A DNA stretch of 64,000 nucleotides from Cladocopium goreaui. Taxonomy: Eukaryota; Sar; Dinophyceae; Suessiales; Symbiodiniaceae. Every line of letters starts with the position of its first letter. The stretch's first letter is position 1. The stretch lies in contig CAMXCT020002046.1 of assembly GCA_947184155.2 (NCBI GenBank), positions 434,001 to 498,000 of the forward strand. The letters run 5' to 3'. The notes under the pieces were generated by a model that saw nothing but the letters and a program-made list of their open reading frames with translations, ran no database searches and had not been told where the DNA came from. Both the position numbers and the translations under genes were made by a program. Below are positions 51,195 to 60,655 of the stretch, piece after piece.

Positions 51195-52248
51195 ATGCCA
51201 CGACAAGAAGTTCATCAAGGTGGAGGAGATGGCTGGCGAAGGGCCTGGTTCGGGATCTGCTAAGGCCAAGCCTACTAGCAAATCCACGGAGGAGCGACCT
51301 CCGGAGCCAGCTGCCCCTCCTAAGGCGTCAGTGAGGCGCCCACGGTCCCCACAAGGGCCGCCGTCTAAGGCACCGCCAGCGAAGAAGGCCAAAGCAGCCC
51401 CAGCTCCACCTCCAGCGCCATTGCCAGCCCTGGAGACCAGTTCGGAAGAGGAAGAAGTCGAAGTCGAGGAGGAGGACCTTCCGATCCCAGAGGCACTGGA
51501 TACTCGAGGGCCCGACCAGAAGTTCGACAGGTTGGCGACAGTCCATGGCAAGACGGCGGAGAGCCCGAGCCTTATTTATCAGAATAGGGCAGGGGGCAAG
51601 CTGTGGCTGAGTGTAATTCCAACCAAGAACACGGCAAACCGCTTTCCAAAGGGAGTTACCCTTCAGATTGCGTGCATGGCCGAAGCCCCATCATCCAGAG
51701 GAGGAGTGGTGCTCACAGATGCCCTCTTGAAACACCTGTGTGTGGCCCATGGTGGTTCCAGGAACAGGGACTTCGAAGAAGTCTGGCCTTTGCTGCGCAA
51801 TACGATGTATGCAGGCGAATCGGCCCTGATCCATTGCCTATCAGGGCGCCATCGAGCAGGTATTGGGGGCTGTGTGTTCCGTGCGCTGCTAGCCCAGGAG
51901 AGCTGGGATGTTGCAGTGGCCTACGTGAAGAGCTGCAGGCGCTCGTTGGACATCCCGGGGATCATCCATGAGGCGGGTATGAGGTCGTGGGTGGACACGA
52001 CTCTCAGGACCAGCTCCCTCAGGAACCCGTTCCCAGAGCCCTGTGGCTACATTGCGACACTTCGTTCAAAGGTTCATCTGGAGCTCAACAACGGCCAGAC
52101 CCTCTGCTCCCACAAGCAATCTGCCGAGCGTGCAATCCGCTTGGTGAAGCCAATGACGACGCAGGACATGAGGGAGGCTATGGCTTGGGGCCGCGCTTTT
52201 TGTGATGGTTGTTTGGTGCGAGCAGCAGCGAGCTGGCATCCACGCTGA
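51016..52248 (+). CDS. zinc-finger protein with HCX5R phosphatase-like domain
   Basis: 410 codons in the +1 frame relative to the recombinase, open through the overlap, so it may be a recombinase fusion made by frameshifting or a separate protein. The N-terminus has a Cys/His cluster CGAFQTRSCPLEKEACPGRH that closely parallels the C-terminal finger of the Gag-like protein at 53750. A Pro/Ala/Lys-rich and then acidic linker follows. Around residue 274, ALIHCLSGRHRAGIGG matches the cysteine-phosphatase signature H-C-x5-R-(S/A/T)-G of dual-specificity phosphatases, preceded by a strand-like segment and followed by a helix (FRALLAQESWDVAVAYVK). Phosphatase function is an inference from the loop motif. 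A general-acid Asp is not securely placed. Such a domain is not standard in retroelements. Confidence 0.62.
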   Translation: MPASLNGKVLSAFMKNGAPICGAFQTRSCPLEKEACPGRHACAILRKAGRVCGGGHPACECHDKKFIKVEEMAGEGPGSGSAKAKPTSKSTEERPPEPAAPPKASVRRPRSPQGPPSKAPPAKKAKAAPAPPPAPLPALETSSEEEEVEVEEEDLPIPEALDTRGPDQKFDRLATVHGKTAESPSLIYQNRAGGKLWLSVIPTKNTANRFPKGVTLQIACMAEAPSSRGGVVLTDALLKHLCVAHGGSRNRDFEEVWPLLRNTMYAGESALIHCLSGRHRAGIGGCVFRALLAQESWDVAVAYVKSCRRSLDIPGIIHEAGMRSWVDTTLRTSSLRNPFPEPCGYIATLRSKVHLELNNGQTLCSHKQSAERAIRLVKPMTTQDMREAMAWGRAFCDGCLVRAAASWHPR

Positions 52249-52688
52249 CCTTGTCAGGAGTGGCGCACCAGAATTCATTTGAATAAGAGACGCACAGGGC
52301 CGATTTTGGTAAGCTGATCAATGTGGTCCATAGCTTGCCCGTAGGCTAACATGCATTTGAACCATTTGAGAGCTTGACTTCTGCGTGGAAAAGGGCCCTA
52401 TCAACATCCGGGAGGATGGAATCATGATAGGCTGTGATAACTAGTCTTACCGGTAGGTCATGAGGTAGCTTACACAGGTATCTGTGAGGACAAGCTACAT
52501 GATGTGTGCCGGGGATAGAGACTAGGATACAGTCTGTCGTACCCCTGAGGAACAGGGGAGTTCTTGTCTTACCCCCCCCGTCACCTCCTTCTGTCCCTGG
52601 ATGGCAGGTGATGTGCAGCATGCGGGAGGCATGTTTGGGGGTGAGCAGCTTTGAATGTTCAAGTCATACAAGGAGTTACCTTGAGAAA
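52249..52688. other. retroelement internal non-coding region
   Basis: About 440 bp between the phosphatase-like frame and the Gag-like start. It includes a C-homopolymer and repeated TAGCTT...CATG motifs. It could hold regulatory signals, but none can be named. Confidence 0.45.
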
Positions 52689-53894
52689 ATGACTAGTGTT
52701 CGATTGGTTCCGGTGGAGAGTACCACCATTCAGGAAACCATGGAGTCTTTAGGGCTAAATTTTTCGTTGGACCCCGTTGTGACCAAGGCGTTGTTGGCTA
52801 CCAAGATTCAGAACCTGGAGGAGTTTCGGTTCCTCTTTGAGGATGAGTCGAAAGTTGACACGTTCTTGGCCAAGTTGCAACTCGGTGATGATCGGTTGAT
52901 TCAGGGCTCTAGGTTGCACAGAGCTTGGACTGCCGTGACCCTGTACTACAAGAACCAGGACCAGGATAGGTCCAAGATCAGTGCCAGTGATCTTGATACT
53001 ATGTTGGCTGACACAGAGTTGCGTGATGTCAAATCCAACTTCTGGGTTCGGTACCGGATGAGGTTCCCACCAGAAATCCATCCAGCTGATGCCACGCTCT
53101 CTCGGATCAGCAGGGAGCTATCCAAGAGGATGCTGTGCGTATACAATTTGTGGAAGGTTCGCACTTTGCAGTACCAGCTCCACACGACTCAGAAGAAGCG
53201 CAAGCTGGCGGAAGGGCTCTATACCGAGGAGGCTGAGGACGAGGACAAGATCCCCCATGACTGGGAGAACTATCTGGATCGTCTTCTCACTTTGCTGGTC
53301 GCATATGCCATGGCGGGAGTGACCCCCAGGGCTAATGTGCGAGATGCCTCGGCGGAAAAGACCCTCGGTGCTGACTCAACATCCTTTGTGGAGGTGCCGC
53401 TGGATGTCGTCATGCAATATTTCTACAGAGCGAAGCGTCAGTCAAGTGCACTGCCGTTGTCACAGAGGTTAGCCTGGCTCGAAGCCCGTGACCTTGAGGA
53501 TCGCTCCGATTGGGTTGCCAAATTTCGGGAATCATCCAAGTCCTTGGGGGAGGTCATCAAGGAGACCAGTGTGGCACGTGATGCCCATTGGGTACCACAT
53601 GCGGTGCCCGGAGCACCCAAGGCAGAGGCGAGCAAGCCCACCACAGTAACTGCGGCAGCAGTCCAGCCACCATCCCAGTTTGCTTTGGGCAAGCCAGTCA
53701 GTGGCAAGAAGGTGGCCAAGGTGATGCGTGATGGCTCCAAGATTTGCCAGGCTTTCCAACATGGACAGTGCAAGAACCCCAAAAGCTCTTGCCCCCAAGG
53801 CCAGCACAAGTGTGGTATCGTGGTTCGTGGTGAACGCATTTGCGGTATGCCGGGGCATGGAGCTATCCAATGTCGGGCGAAGATTTCGCCATGA
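52689..53894 (+). CDS. Gag-like protein with C-terminal zinc finger
   Basis: Met at 52689 begins MTSVRLVPVESTTIQETMES, and 402 codons run to TGA. The body is helical with no catalytic motif, as expected of a capsid-like protein. The C-terminus carries a Cys/His cluster (ICQAFQHGQCKNPKSSCPQG then QHKCGIV...ICGMPGHGAIQC) suited to binding RNA or DNA. The same finger type precedes the phosphatase-like domain, which points to a domain duplication. An upstream extension of the frame to 52506 exists but has poor coding character. Confidence 0.72.
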   Translation: MTSVRLVPVESTTIQETMESLGLNFSLDPVVTKALLATKIQNLEEFRFLFEDESKVDTFLAKLQLGDDRLIQGSRLHRAWTAVTLYYKNQDQDRSKISASDLDTMLADTELRDVKSNFWVRYRMRFPPEIHPADATLSRISRELSKRMLCVYNLWKVRTLQYQLHTTQKKRKLAEGLYTEEAEDEDKIPHDWENYLDRLLTLLVAYAMAGVTPRANVRDASAEKTLGADSTSFVEVPLDVVMQYFYRAKRQSSALPLSQRLAWLEARDLEDRSDWVAKFRESSKSLGEVIKETSVARDAHWVPHAVPGAPKAEASKPTTVTAAAVQPPSQFALGKPVSGKKVAKVMRDGSKICQAFQHGQCKNPKSSCPQGQHKCGIVVRGERICGMPGHGAIQCRAKISP

Positions 53895-53978
53895 CGGGGC
53901 CCAGCGGGAGAGGCGGGCACTTCTGCTGGGCAGGATGAGGCAAGACCCGTAGACAGAGTCGACTGTCAGCTGCCAAGT

Positions 53979-56900
53979 ATGGCGGACCTTTATGCGGGGC
54001 CTAATACACCTCTGTCCAAGGCCTTCATCTTTTGTGGTTGGGAGACCATTTCAGTGGACTGGGTGTTGGATAGGAGTCATGACCTATCCAACAGTCTCAG
54101 GCAGCAATCGTTGCATGAGCAATTGCAGTCTGTATGCTTCATCGCAGCAGCTTTGGATTGCTCCACCAAGAGCCGCGCGAGGGAAATTCCGCGGGATTTT
54201 GGTGATGGACGCCCACCACCTCGGCCGTTGCGATCTGAGCAGCACCCGCTGGGTCTACCTGAGTTGACAGGTTCTCAGCAGACACGGGTGGAGCAAGATA
54301 ATGCGGCTGCTAGCTTTGTGCTATCCGAGATCGATCAGTTGGTGGACAGGGGTGGTGGATCAGTCCGCGAGAACCCATACAACAGCCTCCATTGGTGGAC
54401 ACCGGATGAGGTAGCGATGTGGGAGAGCGGTCGCTGGTCCGATCAGCGGTACTCAGCCTGCTGCTTTGGTGGCGCCAGATCGAAGCTGCAGCGGCTGCGC
54501 CACAACATTGCAGAGATCGCTCAATGGCCTCGAGCTGACTGCAACCATTTTCATGATCCCCAGGAATGGGAACCTTGGGTGCAGGATGGTAAGCGCCATT
54601 TTCCTTCAGCTGAGGAGTCCGAGTATACAGCAGAGCTCTGTTTTGCAATTGCCACGGCAGCTTCGTGGTGGGCAGTGCGTGTTGGACACGCCAAGCTCTA
54701 TGTGCCGAGGTCCCCATCGCCGAGTTGTACCGGGCATCGGGACCATTGGCTTGACCTCGATCCCAGAGCACTTCGTGAGTGGGCTATGACCCCACTGGCC
54801 ATTAGCCTGGGTTTGAGGCCTTTGGATACAGCTGAAGCGGCTAGGGTGCCTACGCGAGCATGTGTTGAAGATGTTTTGCAACAGGGTGCACTTCCCCCCG
54901 GTCATGTGTATGTGGGGCTTGGGAGTCATACCCACCGCCTACCGACCACCAAGTGGAAGTCTCCATGGCAGGTGGGCGTGAATTGCACCCCTCAAGACTG
55001 GGTTCCCTACTACGTCCAGTACATCAGGGAGACACTCTGGTGCGAGTTGGATGAGCTCGAGGGATCAGTGCTGGTCTGTGATTGCCCTGCAGCCCAAACT
55101 TGTGAGGCCGACCTCCTAGCCGGGTTGATTTTTGACCGCTTGAGTGAGCAAGGCCAGCGGAGTGCCCCACAGGTAGTCCAAGGTCATTCTGGCAGGAGTC
55201 ACCAGGGAGTTACCCGACGTGTCCTCCTGTCAAGTGTAGCGCAGGCTACAGGCATCCCCTTTGGGCCATTTTACATTCTGCAGGAGTCCTTGGCGTTAGC
55301 GTTCAAGAAGCTGTACCCGGGCGAGTGGTTCGAGGGAGTTGCCATCCCCTTTGTGGAGGACTTGGTTAACCAGCACCCACTTGACCTGTTTGTGCGATGG
55401 CGCCACCAACAAGGGCTGGACATGGAGGGCAGCTGTAACCCAGTGTTGGCAGCCCCTTCAGTGCGGCAGAAGATGAGGACGGCAGAAGGTCAGCAGGTGG
55501 GAGCGATCAACCACAGAGCGGCGCTGGCCCCTCTTCTGCCCTTTCACCTTCAGCCAGACCAGCATTTCGAGCAAGCCCTTCAGCTTAGCATGCAACCGTT
55601 GCCTACTGAGGGGCTTCCTATTTTGGACGAGGACCTGAGGTTTGCTGCATCTTTCTCTAGCCTGCCAGGAGTTGACCTGCGCAGGTTGCGAGAGCGCGCC
55701 ACGGGCATCTTATCTGAGCTGAAGAGACGGTGGAGCTCGATCACGGCCCATTTGAGACGCAAACAGACCGAGGCCATCAGGACGGCAACAATGCAGCGTG
55801 ACATCGGCTTCACTGCAATTCTCCTTCTTGTAGCCAATTGGGGTGACGTGACACTGCCAGCAGGCCTGTGTATGGGGCTTCCAGCAGTGGGGTACGCGCC
55901 GCCATATGGCATTTTTCCGGAACAAGTTGCCACCCGTTTGACAAGAGAGGAGGTACTCCAGGACTGGCAGAGCCACAACAACACCATTTTGGCTCGGCTC
56001 AAGCCAGGTGCAGATGATGAGTTTTTGTTGCAGCAAAGCCTTAAAGATGCCGAGAAGGGTTTTTGTGGATTGCCCATGACTGCAGAGGAACTGCAGCGTT
56101 GTCTGGGTGCGGAACCCTACCGGTTGATCCCTCGATGCGTCATCACACAATCCTCGGGGAAGCAACGAGTGATTGACGACGCCTACGTTGGTTTGCAATC
56201 TGAGCGTTCCAGTGATGCGAACAAGCTCACCCTTTGCTCAGCGTTGCGGCCGGCCCAACACCTGCAGTATGCCTACTCCTTTGGGAGGTCACCCAACTGG
56301 GAGGCAGAAGAATGGGAGTCTGGAGGTGAGGATTGGCCGGATGCCTATCGTTTTTGCCCTATGAGTTGGGATGAGGCGTTGTGCTGCATTGTGGCTTTCT
56401 TCCATCATGAATGGCAACAACCAGCGTTTATGATTTACACAGGTTTGCTATTTGGTCTTCCTCTTGCGGTCACATCTTTCAATCGATACAGTCGTTTTGT
56501 GGAGGCTTTATCACGTCGATTTGCCTTTTGTTTGACCAGTCTGTACTTTGATGATGCTCATTTGACAGACCGCAAATCGTGCCGAGGGTCAGGTCAGAGA
56601 GCTTTGCAGACCCTCAACACCCTTTTGGGTACACCATTTTCCGAGGAGAAATGTCAGAAGATGCAGAGTACCGGCACCTTCCTGGGCCTGGATCATGACT
56701 TCAGTCAAGTCCATTTGAAGGGTCTGGTTCAGTTTTGGGCCCGTGAACGCATCGAGACCAAGCTGCTTCATCTCATGCAAACTGCCGAGGAATCCGGCAA
56801 GTTGCAACCAGGGGTGGCAGCCAAGCTCTACGGTATCGCCAACTTCTTTGAGCTTGGCGTGTGGGGGCGTATTGGCTGCGGTGGCTTGGCCCCAATCAAG

Positions 56901-57551
56901 CGCAGACAGCAGGAGCGCTCCGCAGAGTTAACTGAGGAGTTGCGCCAGAGCTTTGACCTGCTACGTACGGTCATCACCACCCGTCCCTCTCGCCACATTG
57001 AGATCTGGCCACATGCAGGGCTCCGCTTCCTTGCTGCGTCGGATGCTGCATTGGAGAGCCCAGGTCAGGGGACTGGGGGCTTTTTGGTGGTATGGCATGA
57101 CCATCACCGGCAACACAGAGAGGCATTTGTTTCTCTCATTCCCCCATTGGTGTACAGCCTATGGGAGCCTGGTGACAAGAAGATTGCCCAATTAGAGCTG
57201 CTGCAAGTGCTCTATGCTTTGTTTTCTCGGCCGTCCAGATTTCGAGGCAGACGAGGGCTCTGGTTCATCGACAACACGGCAGCGTTGATGGCATTGATCC
57301 GAGGTCGTTCTGACAATGCAGATTTAGAGCATATGTCACGGTTGATTCATATTACTCTTTTTGGGCTTAAGGCTTGGTTTTTCTGGGAGTGGATCCCTAG
57401 CAAGGCCAACTGGTCTGATGAGATCAGCCGTGAAGGCCTCCAGGCAACATGGCACAAAAGCCATGGGTTCACCACGCATTTTGCATTTTTCCCCTTCGAG
57501 ATCTGGTCTCTACCACTTCCCGCGTTTCTCCGGGTTGTGGAGTTTCTCTGA
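53979..57551 (+). CDS. methyltransferase-like / reverse transcriptase / RNase H polyprotein
   Basis: 1190 codons. Residues 1-200 resemble a SAM-dependent DNA methyltransferase: DLYAGPNTPLSKAFIFCGW (motif I-like), an acidic ISVDWV after it, ALDCSTKSRAREIP in the motif IV position and ENPYNSLHWW resembling motif VI. The middle carries an RT: TAEELQRCLGAEPYRLIPRC, then QRVIDDAYVG, YTGLLFGLPLAVTSFNRYSR, and the catalytic box LYFDDAHL at about residue 855. The C-terminal RNase H has LAASDAAL, IAQLELLQVLYALF, LWFIDNTAALMALIRG and WIPSKANWSDEISREG, the set typical of the DIRS/Ngaro group. DIRS elements are known to carry a methyltransferase, but usually after the RT. Here it is N-terminal. Whether the MT-like part is active is uncertain because the PC or DPPY box is not standard. 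Confidence 0.82.
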   Translation: MADLYAGPNTPLSKAFIFCGWETISVDWVLDRSHDLSNSLRQQSLHEQLQSVCFIAAALDCSTKSRAREIPRDFGDGRPPPRPLRSEQHPLGLPELTGSQQTRVEQDNAAASFVLSEIDQLVDRGGGSVRENPYNSLHWWTPDEVAMWESGRWSDQRYSACCFGGARSKLQRLRHNIAEIAQWPRADCNHFHDPQEWEPWVQDGKRHFPSAEESEYTAELCFAIATAASWWAVRVGHAKLYVPRSPSPSCTGHRDHWLDLDPRALREWAMTPLAISLGLRPLDTAEAARVPTRACVEDVLQQGALPPGHVYVGLGSHTHRLPTTKWKSPWQVGVNCTPQDWVPYYVQYIRETLWCELDELEGSVLVCDCPAAQTCEADLLAGLIFDRLSEQGQRSAPQVVQGHSGRSHQGVTRRVLLSSVAQATGIPFGPFYILQESLALAFKKLYPGEWFEGVAIPFVEDLVNQHPLDLFVRWRHQQGLDMEGSCNPVLAAPSVRQKMRTAEGQQVGAINHRAALAPLLPFHLQPDQHFEQALQLSMQPLPTEGLPILDEDLRFAASFSSLPGVDLRRLRERATGILSELKRRWSSITAHLRRKQTEAIRTATMQRDIGFTAILLLVANWGDVTLPAGLCMGLPAVGYAPPYGIFPEQVATRLTREEVLQDWQSHNNTILARLKPGADDEFLLQQSLKDAEKGFCGLPMTAEELQRCLGAEPYRLIPRCVITQSSGKQRVIDDAYVGLQSERSSDANKLTLCSALRPAQHLQYAYSFGRSPNWEAEEWESGGEDWPDAYRFCPMSWDEALCCIVAFFHHEWQQPAFMIYTGLLFGLPLAVTSFNRYSRFVEALSRRFAFCLTSLYFDDAHLTDRKSCRGSGQRALQTLNTLLGTPFSEEKCQKMQSTGTFLGLDHDFSQVHLKGLVQFWARERIETKLLHLMQTAEESGKLQPGVAAKLYGIANFFELGVWGRIGCGGLAPIKRRQQERSAELTEELRQSFDLLRTVITTRPSRHIEIWPHAGLRFLAASDAALESPGQGTGGFLVVWHDHHRQHREAFVSLIPPLVYSLWEPGDKKIAQLELLQVLYALFSRPSRFRGRRGLWFIDNTAALMALIRGRSDNADLEHMSRLIHITLFGLKAWFFWEWIPSKANWSDEISREGLQATWHKSHGFTTHFAFFPFEIWSLPLPAFLRVVEFL

Positions 57552-57572
57552 GTGCTTTGGGATGAAGTGCAT

Positions 57573-57807
57573 TGGGAGAGATTCAACCTGTGTAGCCTCC
57601 TGAGTTTACAGGAGTGCGGAACAGGGTGTACGGATCCAACCAGTGCTGCTGTGCAGGAGACTACCTGCACAGCGTTCCAAAGCACTATCCTGCGAGGAGC
57701 AGGTTGAGACCGCACGAAGAGTTTGGGAAGAAAAAGCCATGCGGATGTGAGCCTGGATAGAGTGAACCGTTTGAGTATCTATGCTTTACATCTCACAACT
57801 AATGTAT
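57573..57807 (+). repeat. split direct repeat B1
   Basis: 235 bp from TGGGAGAGATTCAACCTG to ACAACTAATGTAT, identical as read to 58037-58271. Contains a hairpin CAGTGCTGCTGTGCAGGAGA...CCTGCACAGCGTT. Confidence 0.92.
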
Positions 57808-57923
57808 GTATGCATCGTGTTTGGCAGGCACTGGGTGTGCATTATCATTAGGGTGAGTATGTAAGCTGATGAATCCATTTTGGCTCAAGTCTGAGCCAAA
57901 CTGGCTTCATCGCTCTTTCTTTT
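57805..57923 (+). repeat. split direct repeat A2
   Basis: Identical to A1. The junction with B1 at AATGTATGTATGCATCG is where circular intermediates of such elements would be joined. Confidence 0.92.
57868..57911 (+). other. hairpin with spliced-leader-like core in A2
   Basis: Second copy of the stem-loop at 48287-48330. CCATTTTGGCTCAAG lies at 57875-57889. Confidence 0.75.
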
Positions 57924-58036
57924 CCCTCCCTTCCCTCCCTATGAGGTAGGACTCCGGTGGAGTATCCTCCCTTGTAGGGGATCACATCATTGAGGATGCT
58001 GATCTCTACGTGGAGTCCCACGACTGTAGCACTGGG

Positions 58037-58271
58037 TGGGAGAGATTCAACCTGTGTAGCCTCCTGAGTTTACAGGAGTGCGGAACAGGGTGTACGGATC
58101 CAACCAGTGCTGCTGTGCAGGAGACTACCTGCACAGCGTTCCAAAGCACTATCCTGCGAGGAGCAGGTTGAGACCGCACGAAGAGTTTGGGAAGAAAAAG
58201 CCATGCGGATGTGAGCCTGGATAGAGTGAACCGTTTGAGTATCTATGCTTTACATCTCACAACTAATGTAT
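58037..58271 (+). repeat. split direct repeat B2, right end of element
   Basis: Second copy of B, ending in AACTAATGTAT where (TA)n flanking DNA begins. Confidence 0.92.
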
Positions 58272-58536
58272 ATATATATATATATAATATATATTATATA
58301 TATCATATATATATACAATTTGGGGAATATGGGGATGTGTCATGTCCAGACAAGCCCGAAGCCATGTGTACAAAAGTGTACAAATATGCGGTGGAACCAA
58401 TGGGCAGGATTTTGATGGGTGCTGCTTGTTGCACAAGCGAGACTGATATAAAATATCTCACAATTTTCGGACAATGATCCAGGAAAATATCCACTTATAT
58501 CAATTTTGAGTGATCAGAGCTAACCAGAAAAGCCAG

Positions 58537-58624
58537 ACGATGATACGATGGAAAATTTGAAAGCTGCAAAGACAGCAGCACTTCGCGAGGCAGTCAAGAG
58601 CCTATTCGCCTGGGGCACGGCCAG
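58537..58624 (+). CDS. candidate exon, helical
   Basis: After AAGCCAG|. It reads DDTMENLKAAKTAALREAVK then SLFAWGTA, with a possible GC donor (CCAG|GCTCCT). First exon-like segment after the retroelement. Confidence 0.46.
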
Positions 58625-59191
58625 GCTCCTCAGTTGCTCAGGATTTCTTCGCTCAGTGACAAGTCCCCCAATTCCAGCGGTATCTAAGGTCAATTATAAT
58701 ATATTATAATATAGTTCATTATCTTTTTGATATATATATATATATGTATTGATATAAGACTGCAACCTTCTCATGTCAAATCTACTGGCGAAGATGCTCA
58801 ACCAAACACAATTAATTAACCTCAGTGATGTCGAGCCCTCATAAATTGAGGCCCATTCGGGTGGTTCCGGGGGTCTTAATCCCAAAATAATGATACATTT
58901 CTATCGGCAAACTGTGGTTTTATCCTTACCACATATCATGTTGTTGGTTATGTATCCCATGAAATATCCCCATTGATGATGTTCCCATCCTTTCCCATTA
59001 TCTCCCATATTGTGGGTCCTGCCATACCCCCATTCATGGAATGGTTTTCCCATTTAAATCCGCATCATATCAAATTTTAGTTATAGTATGATTTCCCCAT
59101 ATTTTTCCCATTAAATCACCATTTTACAGATGATTCTCCCCAAAGTTTCCCAATATACCTGTGCCGTTTTTTATAATTTCCGGCACCTGAG

Positions 59192-59251
59192 GTGGCCCCT
59201 GAACCTCCAGTGGAACGCCTGGCCTCCTTGGGAGCTGCAGCAGCGCGGAAG
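59192..59251 (+). CDS. candidate exon of 3' gene
   Basis: 20 codons in phase 0 between CACCTGAG| and GGAAG|GTTTGC: VAPEPPVERLASLGAAAARK. An alternative acceptor at CCTCCAG| would shorten it. The next exon starts in the same phase. Confidence 0.56.
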
Positions 59252-59426
59252 GTTTGCCACAGTGAATCATGGTTCGGTTTGGTGCCTAATAAACAATCCT
59301 AAACACTAAACTCACTAAGCATGTTTTTTTCCTCCAAATACATGGAATAAGAAGATATAAATGAGTCATATGTCATATCACATTAACCTACATTAACGAT
59401 ATTCGCCTTGAGCGTTATAGAATCAG

Positions 59427-59480
59427 CAAGCGCTGCTGAAGGCGGCCTCAGAAGCTCCGGAACCCTTGTGGCGTGCAGTG
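59427..59480 (+). CDS. candidate exon of 3' gene
   Basis: After AGAATCAG| in phase 0: QALLKAASEAPEPLWRAV, with a donor at GCAGTG|GTGCAC. The frame stays open to about 59560, so the end is uncertain. Confidence 0.52.
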
Positions 59481-60268
59481 GTGCACGCGCACCGGGGAGG
59501 GAATTTGAAACCGGCACAGAGGTGGACCCAACGGGGTGAATTTGGGCCATCCCCGATTTCACTAATGGGTTGATGACTGCGCTCAGCCAGGTCCAAGTTA
59601 AAGACCCTAGGCTCTTTGCCGGCCACTTGACACGGCGAGATTTCGGGTCCGGAAAATTCAGCTTGGTTATGAATATAATATATAGCAAGCCCAAAAATGA
59701 TGGAAGAATAGAATCCTACTAAAATAAGTAGCGATTTATATGCTCTTCTATTTTGGTGGGGTGCTTTAATGGGATAGATATATCATCCACTGGCAATGGG
59801 ACATATCCTTTATATGGGATACTCTCAAAATTGACGATGAACCCGCAACCCACATGGAAATGGTGAAAGTGCTGTTCCAAATTTGTGGTGCTTGACAAGC
59901 TTCAGAAGCCCCATGTGGAGGGAGAACTTTGGTGGTTCTGGAGGGCCAAGGGACAGGGGTTGACAGAAGTCTGGTTTCTTGTGATTCTTACATCATTTTG
60001 TCGTTTACACTCATATTCAACGTGTCTATCCCATGAACAAAAAATTGATGGGAAAATTCAGCCCCCATATAGTTTATAATATTGCAAACCCAAGAATAAT
60101 CCACCCCTGATATAACCATAACTGCGACATCATCCCCACATGGTATGCTTATTATTGACTTATAGATGATGATATTCAGTCCATATGTCCAGGTGTTCCA
60201 CTTTTCTATCTATTTTAGGGTTGCTATGGGCTATGGGTTGCTATATGCCCATATATACCCATATGGTT

Positions 60269-60310
60269 TACCCTCTGGTAGTCAGACACATGGCGTGCTG
60301 AAATTTGCCA
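60269..60310. mobile_element. family-A left-end fragment
   Basis: TTTACCCTCTGGTAGTCAGACA matches the family-A left terminus over about 12 bases. No right end follows. Probably a truncated or decayed copy. Confidence 0.4.
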
Positions 60311-60489
60311 ATTTAGTTTTTTAGTTCAATGATTTTCCCAGCTAGAAACCTCCATTTATAGTGGGTTGTCTATTAAGTTGTCTATGTTTTTGTTTGATTT
60401 ATAGTAGGTGTTCCATATTTTTCCCATATGTTCCTATGATTTTCCCGTAATTTTCCCATAATTTTCCCATGACATCCCCGTTGGCCCAG

Positions 60490-60594
60490 GTCTTTCCCGC
60501 GCCTGTTGCCATGTTGGACGGAGCCGATCGTCTGACAGCGGCACGTTTGGTGGTGCCTCAAACAGGTCGATGTCGGGGGGTCATCCCCGAGGAG
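60490..60594 (+). CDS. candidate exon of 3' gene
   Basis: 35 codons in phase 0 between TTGGCCCAG| and GAGGAG|GTTTGG. It reads VFPAPVAMLDGADRLTAARL then VVPQTGRCRGVIPEE. Clean boundaries. Confidence 0.62.
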
Positions 60595-60605
60595 GTTTGG
60601 ATAGA

Positions 60606-60655
60606 TCGATGGATAGATTAGATTAGATTAGATTAGATTAGATAGATAGAGTATA
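60606..60655. repeat. GATTA/GATA microsatellite
   Basis: (GATTA) repeated about five times, merging into (GATA). Confidence 0.85.

Larger units (their letters stand above)
48224..58271 (+). mobile_element. tyrosine-recombinase retroelement with split direct repeats
   Basis: A 10-kb element organised A1 (48224-48342), genes, B1 (57573-57807), A2 (57805-57923), 113-bp spacer, B2 (58037-58271). The A pair and the B pair each look identical by eye. This A1-B1-A2-B2 layout is the split-direct-repeat design known from PAT- and Ngaro-like members of the DIRS order, which integrate by a tyrosine recombinase without target duplication. It encodes a tyrosine recombinase and an RT-RNase H with a YFDD box. 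It is flanked by (TA)n tracts inside what is probably a host intron. The gene order (recombinase before Gag and RT) differs from the textbook order. Confidence 0.88.
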
